A stretch of DNA of 64,000 nt from Halioxenophilus sp033283405. GTDB taxonomy: Bacteria > Pseudomonadota > Gammaproteobacteria > Pseudomonadales > Cellvibrionaceae. Positions within the stretch are counted from its first letter, which is position 1, and every line of letters starts with the position of its first letter. The DNA is taken from NCBI RefSeq assembly GCF_033283405.1, contig NZ_JAWMQR010000002.1, positions 186,001-250,000 of the forward strand, given 5' to 3'. The translations under genes and the position numbers were made by a program. Of this stretch, positions 36,441 through 44,581 are shown one piece after another. The notes below the pieces were generated by a model that made no database searches, had not been told where the DNA came from, and saw nothing but the letters and a program-made list of their open reading frames with translations.

Positions 36441-36456
36441 TGGCGCAATAATTGCG
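36441..36456 (+). promoter_or_regulatory. Sigma-54 promoter match upstream of glnN
   Basis: The sequence TGGCGCAATAATTGCG has TGGC and TTGC with the exact spacing of the -24/-12 consensus (TGGCAC, N5, TTGCW), with one G for A in the -24 box. It lies 200 bp upstream of the glutamine synthetase start, on the same strand, in unique DNA. Control by nitrogen through NtrC would be typical; I could not see a convincing NtrC site. Confidence 0.5.
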
Positions 36457-36655
36457 TTTCCAATTCCCTGAGTGTGAATGCCAGTAACTGCTCGGAAGGT
36501 ACCTTACCCGGTACAAACCTCCCGCCTTACTGAATACAGGCTCCGTTAACCCTATATCGATTTTCGCGCGAATAGCCCTGCTCAACCCGGGCATTCGGCC
36601 CGCCGATCAGCGTCGGTCTTCTTTCTATAATTTATACAGTTACAAGGAATACGTT

Positions 36656-38830
36656 ATGAGTGGAAATGAATCCAGGTTGCTTGCCGTAAGTGAAATTTGT
36701 AAAGCAACACCGATGGCCGTTGAAATGCCCCTGCCCCTCAACAAAATTTGGGCGGACGATGTCTTCAACCTGGCCACCATGGAAGAGTACCTCTCGAAGA
36801 ACGCCTTTAAGGCGATGAAGAACACCGTGCAAACCGGCTCGCCGTTGGATGCCGCTACCGCGGATGTGGTTGCCGCCGCAATGAAAGAGTGGGCCTTAAC
36901 CAAAGGGGTTAAATTCTTCTCCCATATTTTTTACCCCATGACCAACGCCACCGCGGAAAAACACGATGGCTTTATCGTTACCAACTCCGATGGCAACGCC
37001 ATTACCGAATTTACCGGCAGCCTGTTAATTAAAGGTGAGCCCGATGGCTCCTCCTTCCCCAACGGCAGCCTGCGTATGACCAACGCCGCGCGCGGTTATA
37101 CCGCCTGGGACCCAACCAGCCCCGCGTACGTGATGCACACGCCCAACGGCGCGACACTGATGATCCCCAGTGTGTTTATGTCGTGGACCGGCGAAGCCCT
37201 CGATAAAAAAATCCCGCTGCTGCGCTCCAACGCCGCCATGGATAAAGCCGCCAAAAAAGTACTGAGCCTGATGGGCGAAACCGAAATCAGCACCCTCAAC
37301 TCCAGCTGCGGTGCCGAGCAGGAGTACTTTTTAATCGACGAAAAATTTGCCTACGCCCGCCCCGATCTGCTGCTCGCCGGCCGCACGCTGTTTGGCGCAC
37401 CTCCGGCCAAAGGCCAGCAGTTCGATGACCACTACTTCGGTGCTATTCCAGAGCGGGTTCAGGTCTTTATGCAAGACTTCGAAGATCAACTCTACCGCCT
37501 GGGCATTCCCGCCAAAACCCACCACAACGAAGTGGCCCCCGGCCAGTTTGAAATCGCCCCCTATTTTGAAGCGGCCAACGTCGCCTCTGATCACCAACAA
37601 CTGTTGATGACCGTAATGAAGCTCACCGCCAAGCGTCACGGCTTTGTTGCGCTGCTGCACGAAAAACCCTTTGCCGGCGTCAACGGTTCGGGTAAACACG
37701 TTAACTGGTCGGTTGGTAACTCCACTCAGGGCAACCTGCTCGACCCAGGCAGCACACCGGAACAGAACCTCAACTTCCTGCTGTTCTGTGGTGCTGTAAT
37801 TCGCGGTGTGCATAAATTTGGCCCACTGTTGCGCGCCGTTATCGCCTCCGCCTCCAACGACCACCGCCTGGGAGCCAACGAAGCACCGCCGGCCATTCTC
37901 TCTGTCTACTTAGGCACACAGCTTGAAAAAGTCTTTATGGACATTAAAGAGGGCAACCTCGCCGCCACCGAACAGGGCGGCCAGATGGATATCGGCCTGG
38001 GCCAAATTCTGCCGTTTAAACGCGACCCCGGCGACCGCAACCGCACCTCGCCCTTCGCCTTTACCGGCAACCGTTTTGAATTCCGTGCCGTGGGCTCATC
38101 GCAGTCGGTCTCCGGCCCGCTGGTCGCCATGAACACCATGCTCGCCGACTCATTAAATTGGATTGCCGAAAAACTGGAGCCGGCCCTGGCTTCTGAGGTG
38201 GATAAAACCGCAGCCGTGGTGATGGTGTTAAAAGAGTTGATGGATGAACACAGCAATGTGGTCTTTGGTGGCGACGGTTACTCCAGCGAGTGGCACGAAA
38301 AAGCCGTGGCCGAGCGCGGCCTGAAAAACCTGCCCACCACCGCCGATGCCCTGCCCGCCTTTACCAGCCCCGAAGTGATTCAACTCTTCTCCAGCACCGG
38401 GGTATTGTCACCCGTGGAGCTGGAGAGCCGCTACGAGGTCTACTCCGAGCAGTACGTGCAAACCATCGAGGTGGAAGCAAAATTGGTGATCGATATCGCC
38501 ACCACCAAAATCTACCCGGCGGCCATGAGTTATTTGTCGGATCTCACCGGCACCTACAGCAGTGCCTCGAGCCTGGGCATCTCCCTGGATACCGGCATCG
38601 CCAGCGCCATCGCCAGTGCCGCCAGCGGCATGATGGCCGGTGTAGAGAAACTGAAAACCGCCATGGGCAAACACGACTTCCCCGACACCGAAGCGCACCT
38701 GGTCTACTGCGCTAAAGAGATCTGCGCACTCATGTTGGAGATCCGCGGCTACGGCGACACCCTGGAAACCCTGGTCGACGACAGCTGCTGGCCACTGCCA
38801 AAATACGCAGAGATGATGTTCATCAAATAA
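36656..38830 (+). CDS. glnN: Glutamine synthetase type III
   Basis: The protein is 724 residues, the length of GSIII enzymes and much longer than GSI (about 470). Type III blocks are LNSSCGAEQEYFLID (metal-binding Glu residues), THHNEVAPGQFEIAPYFEAANVASDHQQLLM, HGFVALLHEKPFAGVNGSGKHVNWSVGN, the substrate-binding region, and NRTSPFAFTGNRFEFRAVGSSQS. It condenses glutamate and ammonia to glutamine. GSIII often serves as an extra, nitrogen-regulated enzyme, fitting the sigma-54 match. AAGGAA precedes the ATG. Confidence 0.95.
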   Translation: MSGNESRLLAVSEICKATPMAVEMPLPLNKIWADDVFNLATMEEYLSKNAFKAMKNTVQTGSPLDAATADVVAAAMKEWALTKGVKFFSHIFYPMTNATAEKHDGFIVTNSDGNAITEFTGSLLIKGEPDGSSFPNGSLRMTNAARGYTAWDPTSPAYVMHTPNGATLMIPSVFMSWTGEALDKKIPLLRSNAAMDKAAKKVLSLMGETEISTLNSSCGAEQEYFLIDEKFAYARPDLLLAGRTLFGAPPAKGQQFDDHYFGAIPERVQVFMQDFEDQLYRLGIPAKTHHNEVAPGQFEIAPYFEAANVASDHQQLLMTVMKLTAKRHGFVALLHEKPFAGVNGSGKHVNWSVGNSTQGNLLDPGSTPEQNLNFLLFCGAVIRGVHKFGPLLRAVIASASNDHRLGANEAPPAILSVYLGTQLEKVFMDIKEGNLAATEQGGQMDIGLGQILPFKRDPGDRNRTSPFAFTGNRFEFRAVGSSQSVSGPLVAMNTMLADSLNWIAEKLEPALASEVDKTAAVVMVLKELMDEHSNVVFGGDGYSSEWHEKAVAERGLKNLPTTADALPAFTSPEVIQLFSSTGVLSPVELESRYEVYSEQYVQTIEVEAKLVIDIATTKIYPAAMSYLSDLTGTYSSASSLGISLDTGIASAIASAASGMMAGVEKLKTAMGKHDFPDTEAHLVYCAKEICALMLEIRGYGDTLETLVDDSCWPLPKYAEMMFIK

Positions 38831-38860
38831 TTAGCGCTATCTGCGTAATCCATTTGAAAA

Positions 38861-38880
38861 GCCCCCGTTAATTCGGGGGC
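38861..38880 (+). terminator. Hairpin after glnN (GC-rich, no U tract)
   Basis: GCCCCCG-TTAATT-CGGGGGC is a 7-bp stem with a 6-base loop located 30 bp after the glnN stop. It is not followed by a T run, so by itself it is a weak intrinsic terminator but can protect the mRNA 3' end. Confidence 0.5.
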
Positions 38881-38988
38881 GATACTCTAATTTCTGTAAT
38901 TACCTACCTAGAGCCCAGTTTTAATCTGATTAATGCACGGTCGGTATCCGCCAGATTACCGATATTAACGTAATCAGATATTCCCTCA

Positions 38989-39013
38989 GCCGCAATTAAT
39001 TGCGGCTTTTTTT
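38989..39013 (+). terminator. Intrinsic terminator downstream of glnN
   Basis: The palindrome GCCGCAATTAATTGCGGC is followed at once by TTTTTTTG, a textbook Rho-independent terminator on the plus strand, 160 bp after glnN and immediately before a repeat block. Confidence 0.85.
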
Positions 39014-39019
39014 GTTTTT

Positions 39020-39190
39020 GAATTTATTCCCGGGTAACCCCACCACGGGCGATCGCCGATCGCCGACCGCCATGGATGGGGGGGAATGCAGATCACGAAG
39101 GAGCGGTTATCTGCCCTACGGGTGAAATATTTAAACCTGGTAGTAATCTGCACCATCGTAGGGGCGACCGGCGGTCGCCCATGTGCCCAA
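39020..39190. repeat. REP-like composite repeat block
   Basis: One full composite unit: GGGCGATCgccGATCGCCGACCGCC, CCATGGATGG, GCAGATCACGAAGGAGCGG TTATCTGC, the GTGAAATATTTAAACCTGG linker, GTAG-GGGCGACCggcGGTCGCCC and GTGCCCAAATTC. It separates the glnN terminator from the stop of the convergent CadC-like gene. Confidence 0.88.
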
Positions 39191-39212
39191 ATTCACCACC
39201 CAAAGCAATCAG

Positions 39213-40853
39213 CTAGCTTGTCGGAATCCCAAACCGGGTCAGCACCTTGCTAAACCGCTCCCGCACGGCTGGGTCGGCAAAGGGAAACGAGCGGAACAAT
39301 AGTGCCGCCGTCACATCCGCGCGCCGGTTTTTGGCATCCCGGGCCCAGAACCAGGCGCGGGGTTCGTTGCCGGCCAGGCCGTTGGCAATCAGCGCGATCA
39401 GCACAATGATGACATGGGCCCCGGGCGAGAGGGCGCCGCGCTCGGCCCAGTGCAGCCCCGCCTCCACCTCCCCCAGCACCAGGTGGCCCAGCCCGCGCGA
39501 GGAGTACATGGCGTAGAGCAGAGGGTCGAGTGGGCTGAGGGTGATGGCGCGCTCGGCGCTCTCCATGGCGTCCTGGCCGCGGCACAGGATGGCGCTGGCA
39601 AGCCCCCGGGAGTACTGGCCCTGGGCATAGCTGGGGCTCAGGGTATTGGCGCGATCGCACCAGACAATACCGGTTTCAAAATCCCCGGCCAGGTGGTGCG
39701 CACGGCCCAGCACCAGGTTGGTAAACGGGTCGACCGGGTCCAGCTCGTAACCGCGCTCGGCATAGCGGCGGGCACTCTCGATCGCCGCCGGCACGTCGCC
39801 GCTGTAGTTGAGCAGGGCATCCTGGAAGCGGGTGAAGGAGACGCCGGCATGGGCGCGGGCAAAGTGCGGGTCTAGTTTCAGCGCGCGCTGGAAGTGCGCC
39901 TCGGCCATCGCGTTATCGCGGTGATTGAAATGGTACATGGCCTGCAGGCCCAGGTGGTATTCAGCCCAGGCATCGAGAGATTCCGAGGTGCGCAGCCGCG
40001 CCAGACCCGCCTCGTGCAGGGGAATTTGCAGCTCCAGTGCGGCGATCACACTATCCACCAGCGAACTGCAAATGTCGTGCACCTCGCTGAAGTTAAAGTC
40101 GAACACCTCGCTCCAGAGGATATTGCGATTGCCGGTGTCCACCAAGTCCACCGACACCAGCAACCGGCCAGCGCGGCTCTCCACCAGGCCCGTCAGGCAA
40201 TAACCCACCTTCAGCGCCCGCCCCACTTCTAAAATATCCACCGCCGGATCGCGGAAGCGAAAGGAGGAGGTGCGTGCAATCACCGACAGCCAGCGCAGCC
40301 GCGCCAGGGCGGTAATCAATTCATGGGGGAGCGCATCCGCGAGAATCACCTGGCGCTCGTCGACAGCGACCACGGCAAAGGGCAGCACCGCAATCGACGG
40401 CTTCACGGCTGGCACTGGCATTGCCAGCGCGCTTTCGGACGGGTTTGCGGCGAGATCTGTGGAGGGCTTTGTAGAGAACGCTGTAGAGAACTTTGTAGAG
40501 GGAGTTAGGGGCTGGCCCGGTTGCGCCGACGCGACCGGCACCTCCTGCCCCTGCACCTCGGCAATAAAGCGGAAGCCCTGCCCGCGTACGGTGCGGATCA
40601 GCCGTTGCTGTTCGCCGCTGTCGCCGATGGCCTTGCGCGCGGCCTTAATGCGGCTGGTCAGGGCGGAATCCGACACCACCCGGCCACTCCAGACGGCCTC
40701 AATAATCTCGTCCTTACTGACCATGCGCTCGCGATGCTCCACCAGATAGACCAGCAGGCGAAAGACCTGGGGCTCTATCGAAACCACCTCACCGTTACAG
40801 CGCAGCTCGACCACCGCCAGGTCCAGCTCGCAGTGGCCAAAACGGTAAATCAC
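39213..40853 (-). CDS. CadC-like transcriptional regulator with C-terminal TPR domain
   Basis: The protein is 546 residues. Residues 1-100 form an OmpR/PhoB-type winged helix (EPQVFRLLVYLVEHRERMVSKDEIIEAVWSGRVVSDSALTSRIKAARKAIGD). After a Ser/Thr-rich linker comes a region like the FlgO/adenylate-cyclase-associated fold (KPSIAVLPFAV...GRALKVGYCLTGLVES), then TPR repeats (AEAHFQRALKLDPHFARAH and others). No membrane segment is visible. The start is a GTG at 40853. It faces away from the methyltransferase gene at 41382 and could regulate it. Confidence 0.8.
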   Translation of the reverse strand: MIYRFGHCELDLAVVELRCNGEVVSIEPQVFRLLVYLVEHRERMVSKDEIIEAVWSGRVVSDSALTSRIKAARKAIGDSGEQQRLIRTVRGQGFRFIAEVQGQEVPVASAQPGQPLTPSTKFSTAFSTKPSTDLAANPSESALAMPVPAVKPSIAVLPFAVVAVDERQVILADALPHELITALARLRWLSVIARTSSFRFRDPAVDILEVGRALKVGYCLTGLVESRAGRLLVSVDLVDTGNRNILWSEVFDFNFSEVHDICSSLVDSVIAALELQIPLHEAGLARLRTSESLDAWAEYHLGLQAMYHFNHRDNAMAEAHFQRALKLDPHFARAHAGVSFTRFQDALLNYSGDVPAAIESARRYAERGYELDPVDPFTNLVLGRAHHLAGDFETGIVWCDRANTLSPSYAQGQYSRGLASAILCRGQDAMESAERAITLSPLDPLLYAMYSSRGLGHLVLGEVEAGLHWAERGALSPGAHVIIVLIALIANGLAGNEPRAWFWARDAKNRRADVTAALLFRSFPFADPAVRERFSKVLTRFGIPTS

Positions 40854-41028
40854 CGCCCCGCCACCGCTGGTTTAGCCTTCAGTTTCAACGTCCGTCCTCC
40901 CTTAACCATCAAGCATCGTGCAGCAGGCAGCCATCGCCTGGCCGACATTCACCAGCGGGCAAACCGCCACACAATCTCCAACAAATCTCCAGCAAACCGC
41001 CATGTTAGGCCCGCCCGTTTTTGGAAAA

Positions 41029-41298
41029 CTAGGGCCTGTTAACACTAATTTAGCACCACTGCTGGAGGTCAGTTTTTTGTCCAGCTAGGCGCCAGACGTG
41101 CCAGGTAGTGGGCCTACATAAGCGGCTGGCAACAACGCTGGGCAAAAAACTGGCCCCAGCCCGAAGGGTTGAGCCTGAAATGAGCTCGCTCGTTGTTGCT
41201 CACCGCTAATTTGGGCCCACCAAACTACGCGGCTCGCGCCTAGATCGAGCTCATTTCAAGCTCAACAGAGGCGCTAAATTAGTGTTAACAGGCCCTAG
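41029..41298. mobile_element. MITE-like element with 26-bp perfect terminal inverted repeats
   Basis: The ends 41029-41054 and 41273-41298 are perfect inverted copies starting CTAGGGCCTGTTAACACTAA. Since CTAG is its own complement, the outer four bases could be a 4-bp target duplication and the true repeat 22 bp. Inside lies a second inverted pair (TTGAGCCTGAAATGAGCTCG and CGAGCTCATTTCAAGCTCAA, one mismatch). No open frame of a transposase is present. It is inserted between the CadC-like regulator and the methyltransferase gene, 84 bp before the latter's start. Confidence 0.8.
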
Positions 41299-41381
41299 CT
41301 ATCAAGGCCGCAAGGCAAACCACCTAGGCCCCACCCAAAATCTAGCGAAAACCAAAAACAATCGAATCAAGGAGATAGACC

Positions 41382-42221
41382 ATGTCACTCGCAAACCCTG
41401 TACAAGCGGCACCCATTGTAGATTTAGAGGCAATCAAAGCCAAACAACAAGCCACCTGGGGCAGCGGCGATTACGCCGTGATCGGCACCACCCTGCAGAT
41501 CGTCGGCGAACAGCTGTGTGAAACCGCCAACCTGGTCAGCGGCAGCACCGTACTGGATGTCGCCGCCGGCAACGGCAACGCCACCCTCGCCGCGGCGCGC
41601 CGCTTCTGCCAGGTCACCTCCACCGACTATGTCGGCACCCTGTTGGAGCGTGGCAGCCAACGCGCCGAAGCGGAACGCCTGAAGATCGACTTCCAGGTGG
41701 CCGATGCCGAAAACCTGCCCTTCGACAACGACAGCTACGACGCGGTTATCTCCACCTACGGCGTCATGTTCACCCCCAACCAGGCCCAGGCCGCCGCCGA
41801 GATGGTGCGCGTCTGTCGCCCCGGTGGCACCATCGCCCTGGCCAACTGGACCCCGGAAGGCTTTATCGGCCAGGTGTTTAAGTGCATCGGCAAACACGTT
41901 CCCCCGGCCGCGGGCCTCAATCCCCCGTCACGTTGGGGTACCGAAGCCGGCATAGAACAACTGTTTGGCAATGCGGTAGACGTGGTCGCCTTCAAGCGCC
42001 GGGATTTCAACTTCCGCTACTGCTCGGCAGAGCATTTTCTCGACATCTTCCGCCGCTACTACGGCCCCATCCATAAAGCCTTTGCAGCACTGGATGAAGC
42101 CGGCGCCCGTGCACTGGAAGCGGATTTCAAAGCGCTGCTGGCAGAGGGCAACACAGCCACCGACGGCTCGTTAGTGGTGCCTTCGGAATATGTGGAGGTG
42201 GTATTGCGTAAACGCGGTTAG
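41382..42221 (+). CDS. Class I SAM-dependent methyltransferase
   Basis: The protein is 279 residues. Motif I is VLDVAAGNGNATLAAARR at about residues 58-75, followed by VTSTDYVGTLLERG, DAENLPFDNDSYDAVISTYG and VCRPGGTIALANW, as in UbiE/Methyltransf_11 enzymes acting on small molecules. AAGGAG is placed well before the ATG. The substrate is unknown. The MITE just upstream may affect its promoter. Confidence 0.88.
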   Translation: MSLANPVQAAPIVDLEAIKAKQQATWGSGDYAVIGTTLQIVGEQLCETANLVSGSTVLDVAAGNGNATLAAARRFCQVTSTDYVGTLLERGSQRAEAERLKIDFQVADAENLPFDNDSYDAVISTYGVMFTPNQAQAAAEMVRVCRPGGTIALANWTPEGFIGQVFKCIGKHVPPAAGLNPPSRWGTEAGIEQLFGNAVDVVAFKRRDFNFRYCSAEHFLDIFRRYYGPIHKAFAALDEAGARALEADFKALLAEGNTATDGSLVVPSEYVEVVLRKRG

Positions 42222-42274
42222 AGGATAGGAGGCTGCCCTGGCGGGCGGCCTTTTTCGGCTTACGCCAGGGTTGT

Positions 42275-42370
42275 GTGGCCATCTGCCCTACGGGCGAAAT
42301 ATTCAAACCTGGCGGTAATCCGCACCACCGTAGGGGCGACCGGCGGTCGCCCACGTGCCCAAATTACCCC
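42275..42370. repeat. REP-like repeat block (short)
   Basis: Half a composite unit between the methyltransferase and the NERD helicase: TCTGCCCTACGGGCG, the GAAATATTCAAACCTGG linker, GTAG-GGGCGACCggcGGTCGCCC at about 42331 and CACGTGCCCAAATTA. Confidence 0.85.
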
Positions 42371-42395
42371 CCCCTCAGAAATCACCAAACCACAG

Positions 42396-44237
42396 CTAAC
42401 CCAAAGCACGCACCTGATCAGCAATCATAGAATTACCAGACAACAACACCTGTAATTGCGCTTGGGCTCGGGTCATGCCCACGTACACCAGGCGTGTGTT
42501 TGCAACTAGATCTTTATCCTTCATCTGGCCGATACCGGCCAATATCACCGCGGGAAATTCCAGCCCTTTACTGCTGTGCATGGTTAATACGGTGACGCGA
42601 TCCTGCGTTGGGTCGTAGCTTTGTTTGTAGGCTTTGGTTCCCATCCACAGGTGGGGGATACCCGCCTGAGTTAACCGCTTATCAATCGAACTCCCTTGAT
42701 AACCGGAAACATAGAGCACGGCCATATCCCGCCAATCCATCCCCTGCTCACGCCACGCCTGTAAGCTCTGCACGATATGCTCCAGCTCATTCTGCCAATG
42801 GCTCAATGAAATCACGGCCGGCGCGGGACCAGAGGTGCCGGCCGCTTCCGGCGCGATCAGTGGAATATGGTCTTCGTCGGAATCTTGTGAGGTGAGAAAG
42901 TCAGCAGCAAAGCGGTAGGCGAAATCGAGAATTTCGCGGGTGTTGCGATAGTTTAAGCGCAGCACCGTGGTACGCCCCTGGGCTTGAATGCCAACACTCG
43001 AGAGAGTGAAGTCGAGGCCCGATTTCTTTTTATAGATGGACTGAGCATCGTCGTAGAGCAATAAGAGCGAATTAGATTCCGGGTCGACCATCTGCACCAC
43101 CAAGGTCAACCACTCTGCCTCGAAGTCGTGCCCCTCATCAATCATGACCGCACCGTACTGGGCGCGAGGAATGCGCCCCTTGTCCACGGCATCCATGACG
43201 GAAAACACCTGCCGCTCCCAAATGGGTTCACCACCTTGCAGTAAGTCGACACTGTAGGTTTTTAACTGAGCCTTACACCAGTCGTGAAAATGGTAAACCT
43301 GTACCTGCCCGGTTAGCCCCTTGGCCTCCATAACCGAGCGTAATTTAGCGGCCAGGCTGATGTTGTAACAGAGAATCAACACCGGCTTGGCCGTAAGCCT
43401 GGCGATTACCTCAGCTCGAAAGCCCAGTATCAAGGTTTTACCGGAACCCGCCACACCATGAATCACCCGGTGCCCTTCGCCCAGGCTGCGGGCCAGCTGC
43501 TCCTGCTGCACATCCATAATACGCACAATATCAGGCAACACTCGCTGCTCGGTGGAATCCGTTTCCGGGGCGGGGAAGAAATCTTGCTGGGGCGTATCGA
43601 TAACAATTTCAGGAAAAAGATAGGCCCGAATACGGTCCATCTGTGGCAGTGTTAACTGGCGCGGAAACTGGTAGTTAAACATCGCCCACAGGCGGGATTG
43701 AAACTCCTCGGCATCCGCCGATTCGGTCATCTCATCTTTGTAGATAATCAGGTGGTCGGGCAACAGCCGCTCGCGCACCTCTTCCGGTACGGCGTTAGCC
43801 ATCTGCTTGCGGGTAATGTTGGTTAACACCACGCCTACGCCCCAAGGCGCCGCCAACTTACCCTGATACTTTTCACAGGTTTGTTGCAAGAGCGGATCTC
43901 GCTGCAACTGGTGAACCACCACCAAGCCATACTGGCGTGCCTGTTCTAAAGGGTGTGGCTGCTCGGTTAGCCCAGTAGCGGTTAAATAGGTAACGCTCTT
44001 TTTATTGATATTGCGTAGTTGATCTATCTTCCAATCCTTAACCTCTAAAAACAGCAAGCCCCGGGCTGGGTGCAGAACAATAAAATCGGGATAGCGGCGC
44101 TGGCGGCCCACGGGAATGTCATACCAAACGATATAGTCATCTTCCAAAAGCGACTTCAAACGCTGGACGAAGCGCTTTTCGCCGGAGGTCATTCTGGCTA
44201 AAACATCCTTGCCTAAAGAGGGAATAATCTCTGCCAT
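42396..44237 (-). CDS. NERD-domain UvrD-like superfamily 1 helicase
   Basis: The protein is 613 residues. Residues 15-110 are a NERD nuclease-related domain with RYPDFIVLHPARGLLFLEVKDWK (Asp51, Glu65, Lys67 as the D-ExK core). SF1 helicase motifs follow: Walker A HGVAGSGKT (261-268), Walker B MIDEGHDFEAEW, LRLNYRNT, VTVLTMHSSKGLEFPAVIL and VYVGMTRAQ. NERD-helicase fusions include the anti-phage protein Nhi of staphylococci, so a defence role is plausible by architecture. It is followed on the same strand, after 344 bp of mostly repeat DNA, by nothing else; its upstream neighbour is the MTase-HNH gene. Confidence 0.85.
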   Translation of the reverse strand: MAEIIPSLGKDVLARMTSGEKRFVQRLKSLLEDDYIVWYDIPVGRQRRYPDFIVLHPARGLLFLEVKDWKIDQLRNINKKSVTYLTATGLTEQPHPLEQARQYGLVVVHQLQRDPLLQQTCEKYQGKLAAPWGVGVVLTNITRKQMANAVPEEVRERLLPDHLIIYKDEMTESADAEEFQSRLWAMFNYQFPRQLTLPQMDRIRAYLFPEIVIDTPQQDFFPAPETDSTEQRVLPDIVRIMDVQQEQLARSLGEGHRVIHGVAGSGKTLILGFRAEVIARLTAKPVLILCYNISLAAKLRSVMEAKGLTGQVQVYHFHDWCKAQLKTYSVDLLQGGEPIWERQVFSVMDAVDKGRIPRAQYGAVMIDEGHDFEAEWLTLVVQMVDPESNSLLLLYDDAQSIYKKKSGLDFTLSSVGIQAQGRTTVLRLNYRNTREILDFAYRFAADFLTSQDSDEDHIPLIAPEAAGTSGPAPAVISLSHWQNELEHIVQSLQAWREQGMDWRDMAVLYVSGYQGSSIDKRLTQAGIPHLWMGTKAYKQSYDPTQDRVTVLTMHSSKGLEFPAVILAGIGQMKDKDLVANTRLVYVGMTRAQAQLQVLLSGNSMIADQVRALG

Positions 44238-44374
44238 GAGTTTGCCTAAACGAATGTGGGTTTGCGCTATTGGAAATAGGATATGAACTCTATAGAAGAA
44301 CTCGGCGCAGGCGTCAAATTTTAAGGCCGCTACACGGCGTGGGGCTTTGTTGTCTTGATGGATAGGTTGTGGCG

Positions 44375-44495
44375 TTATCTGCGCTACGGGTGAAATATTT
44401 AAACCTGGCGGTTATCAGCACCACCGTAGGGGCGATCGGCGGTCGCCCAACCGAGGTATCAATTTATTCCGGGTAACCCCACCACGGGCGGTCGC
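44375..44495. repeat. REP-like repeat block
   Basis: One composite unit upstream of the NERD helicase gene: the GTGAAATATTTAAACCTGG linker, GTAG-GGGCGATCggcGGTCGCCC (a hybrid of the two hairpin types), CAACCGAGGTATCAATTTAT and a half hairpin GGGCGGTCGCCC. Confidence 0.85.
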
Positions 44496-44581
44496 CCACA
44501 ATGTTTGGCATGCAGAGAATAAATTATGTGTATATATCAAGCCTGCTCTACCGATATCGAACAGCAGCAATCAATGGTGAA

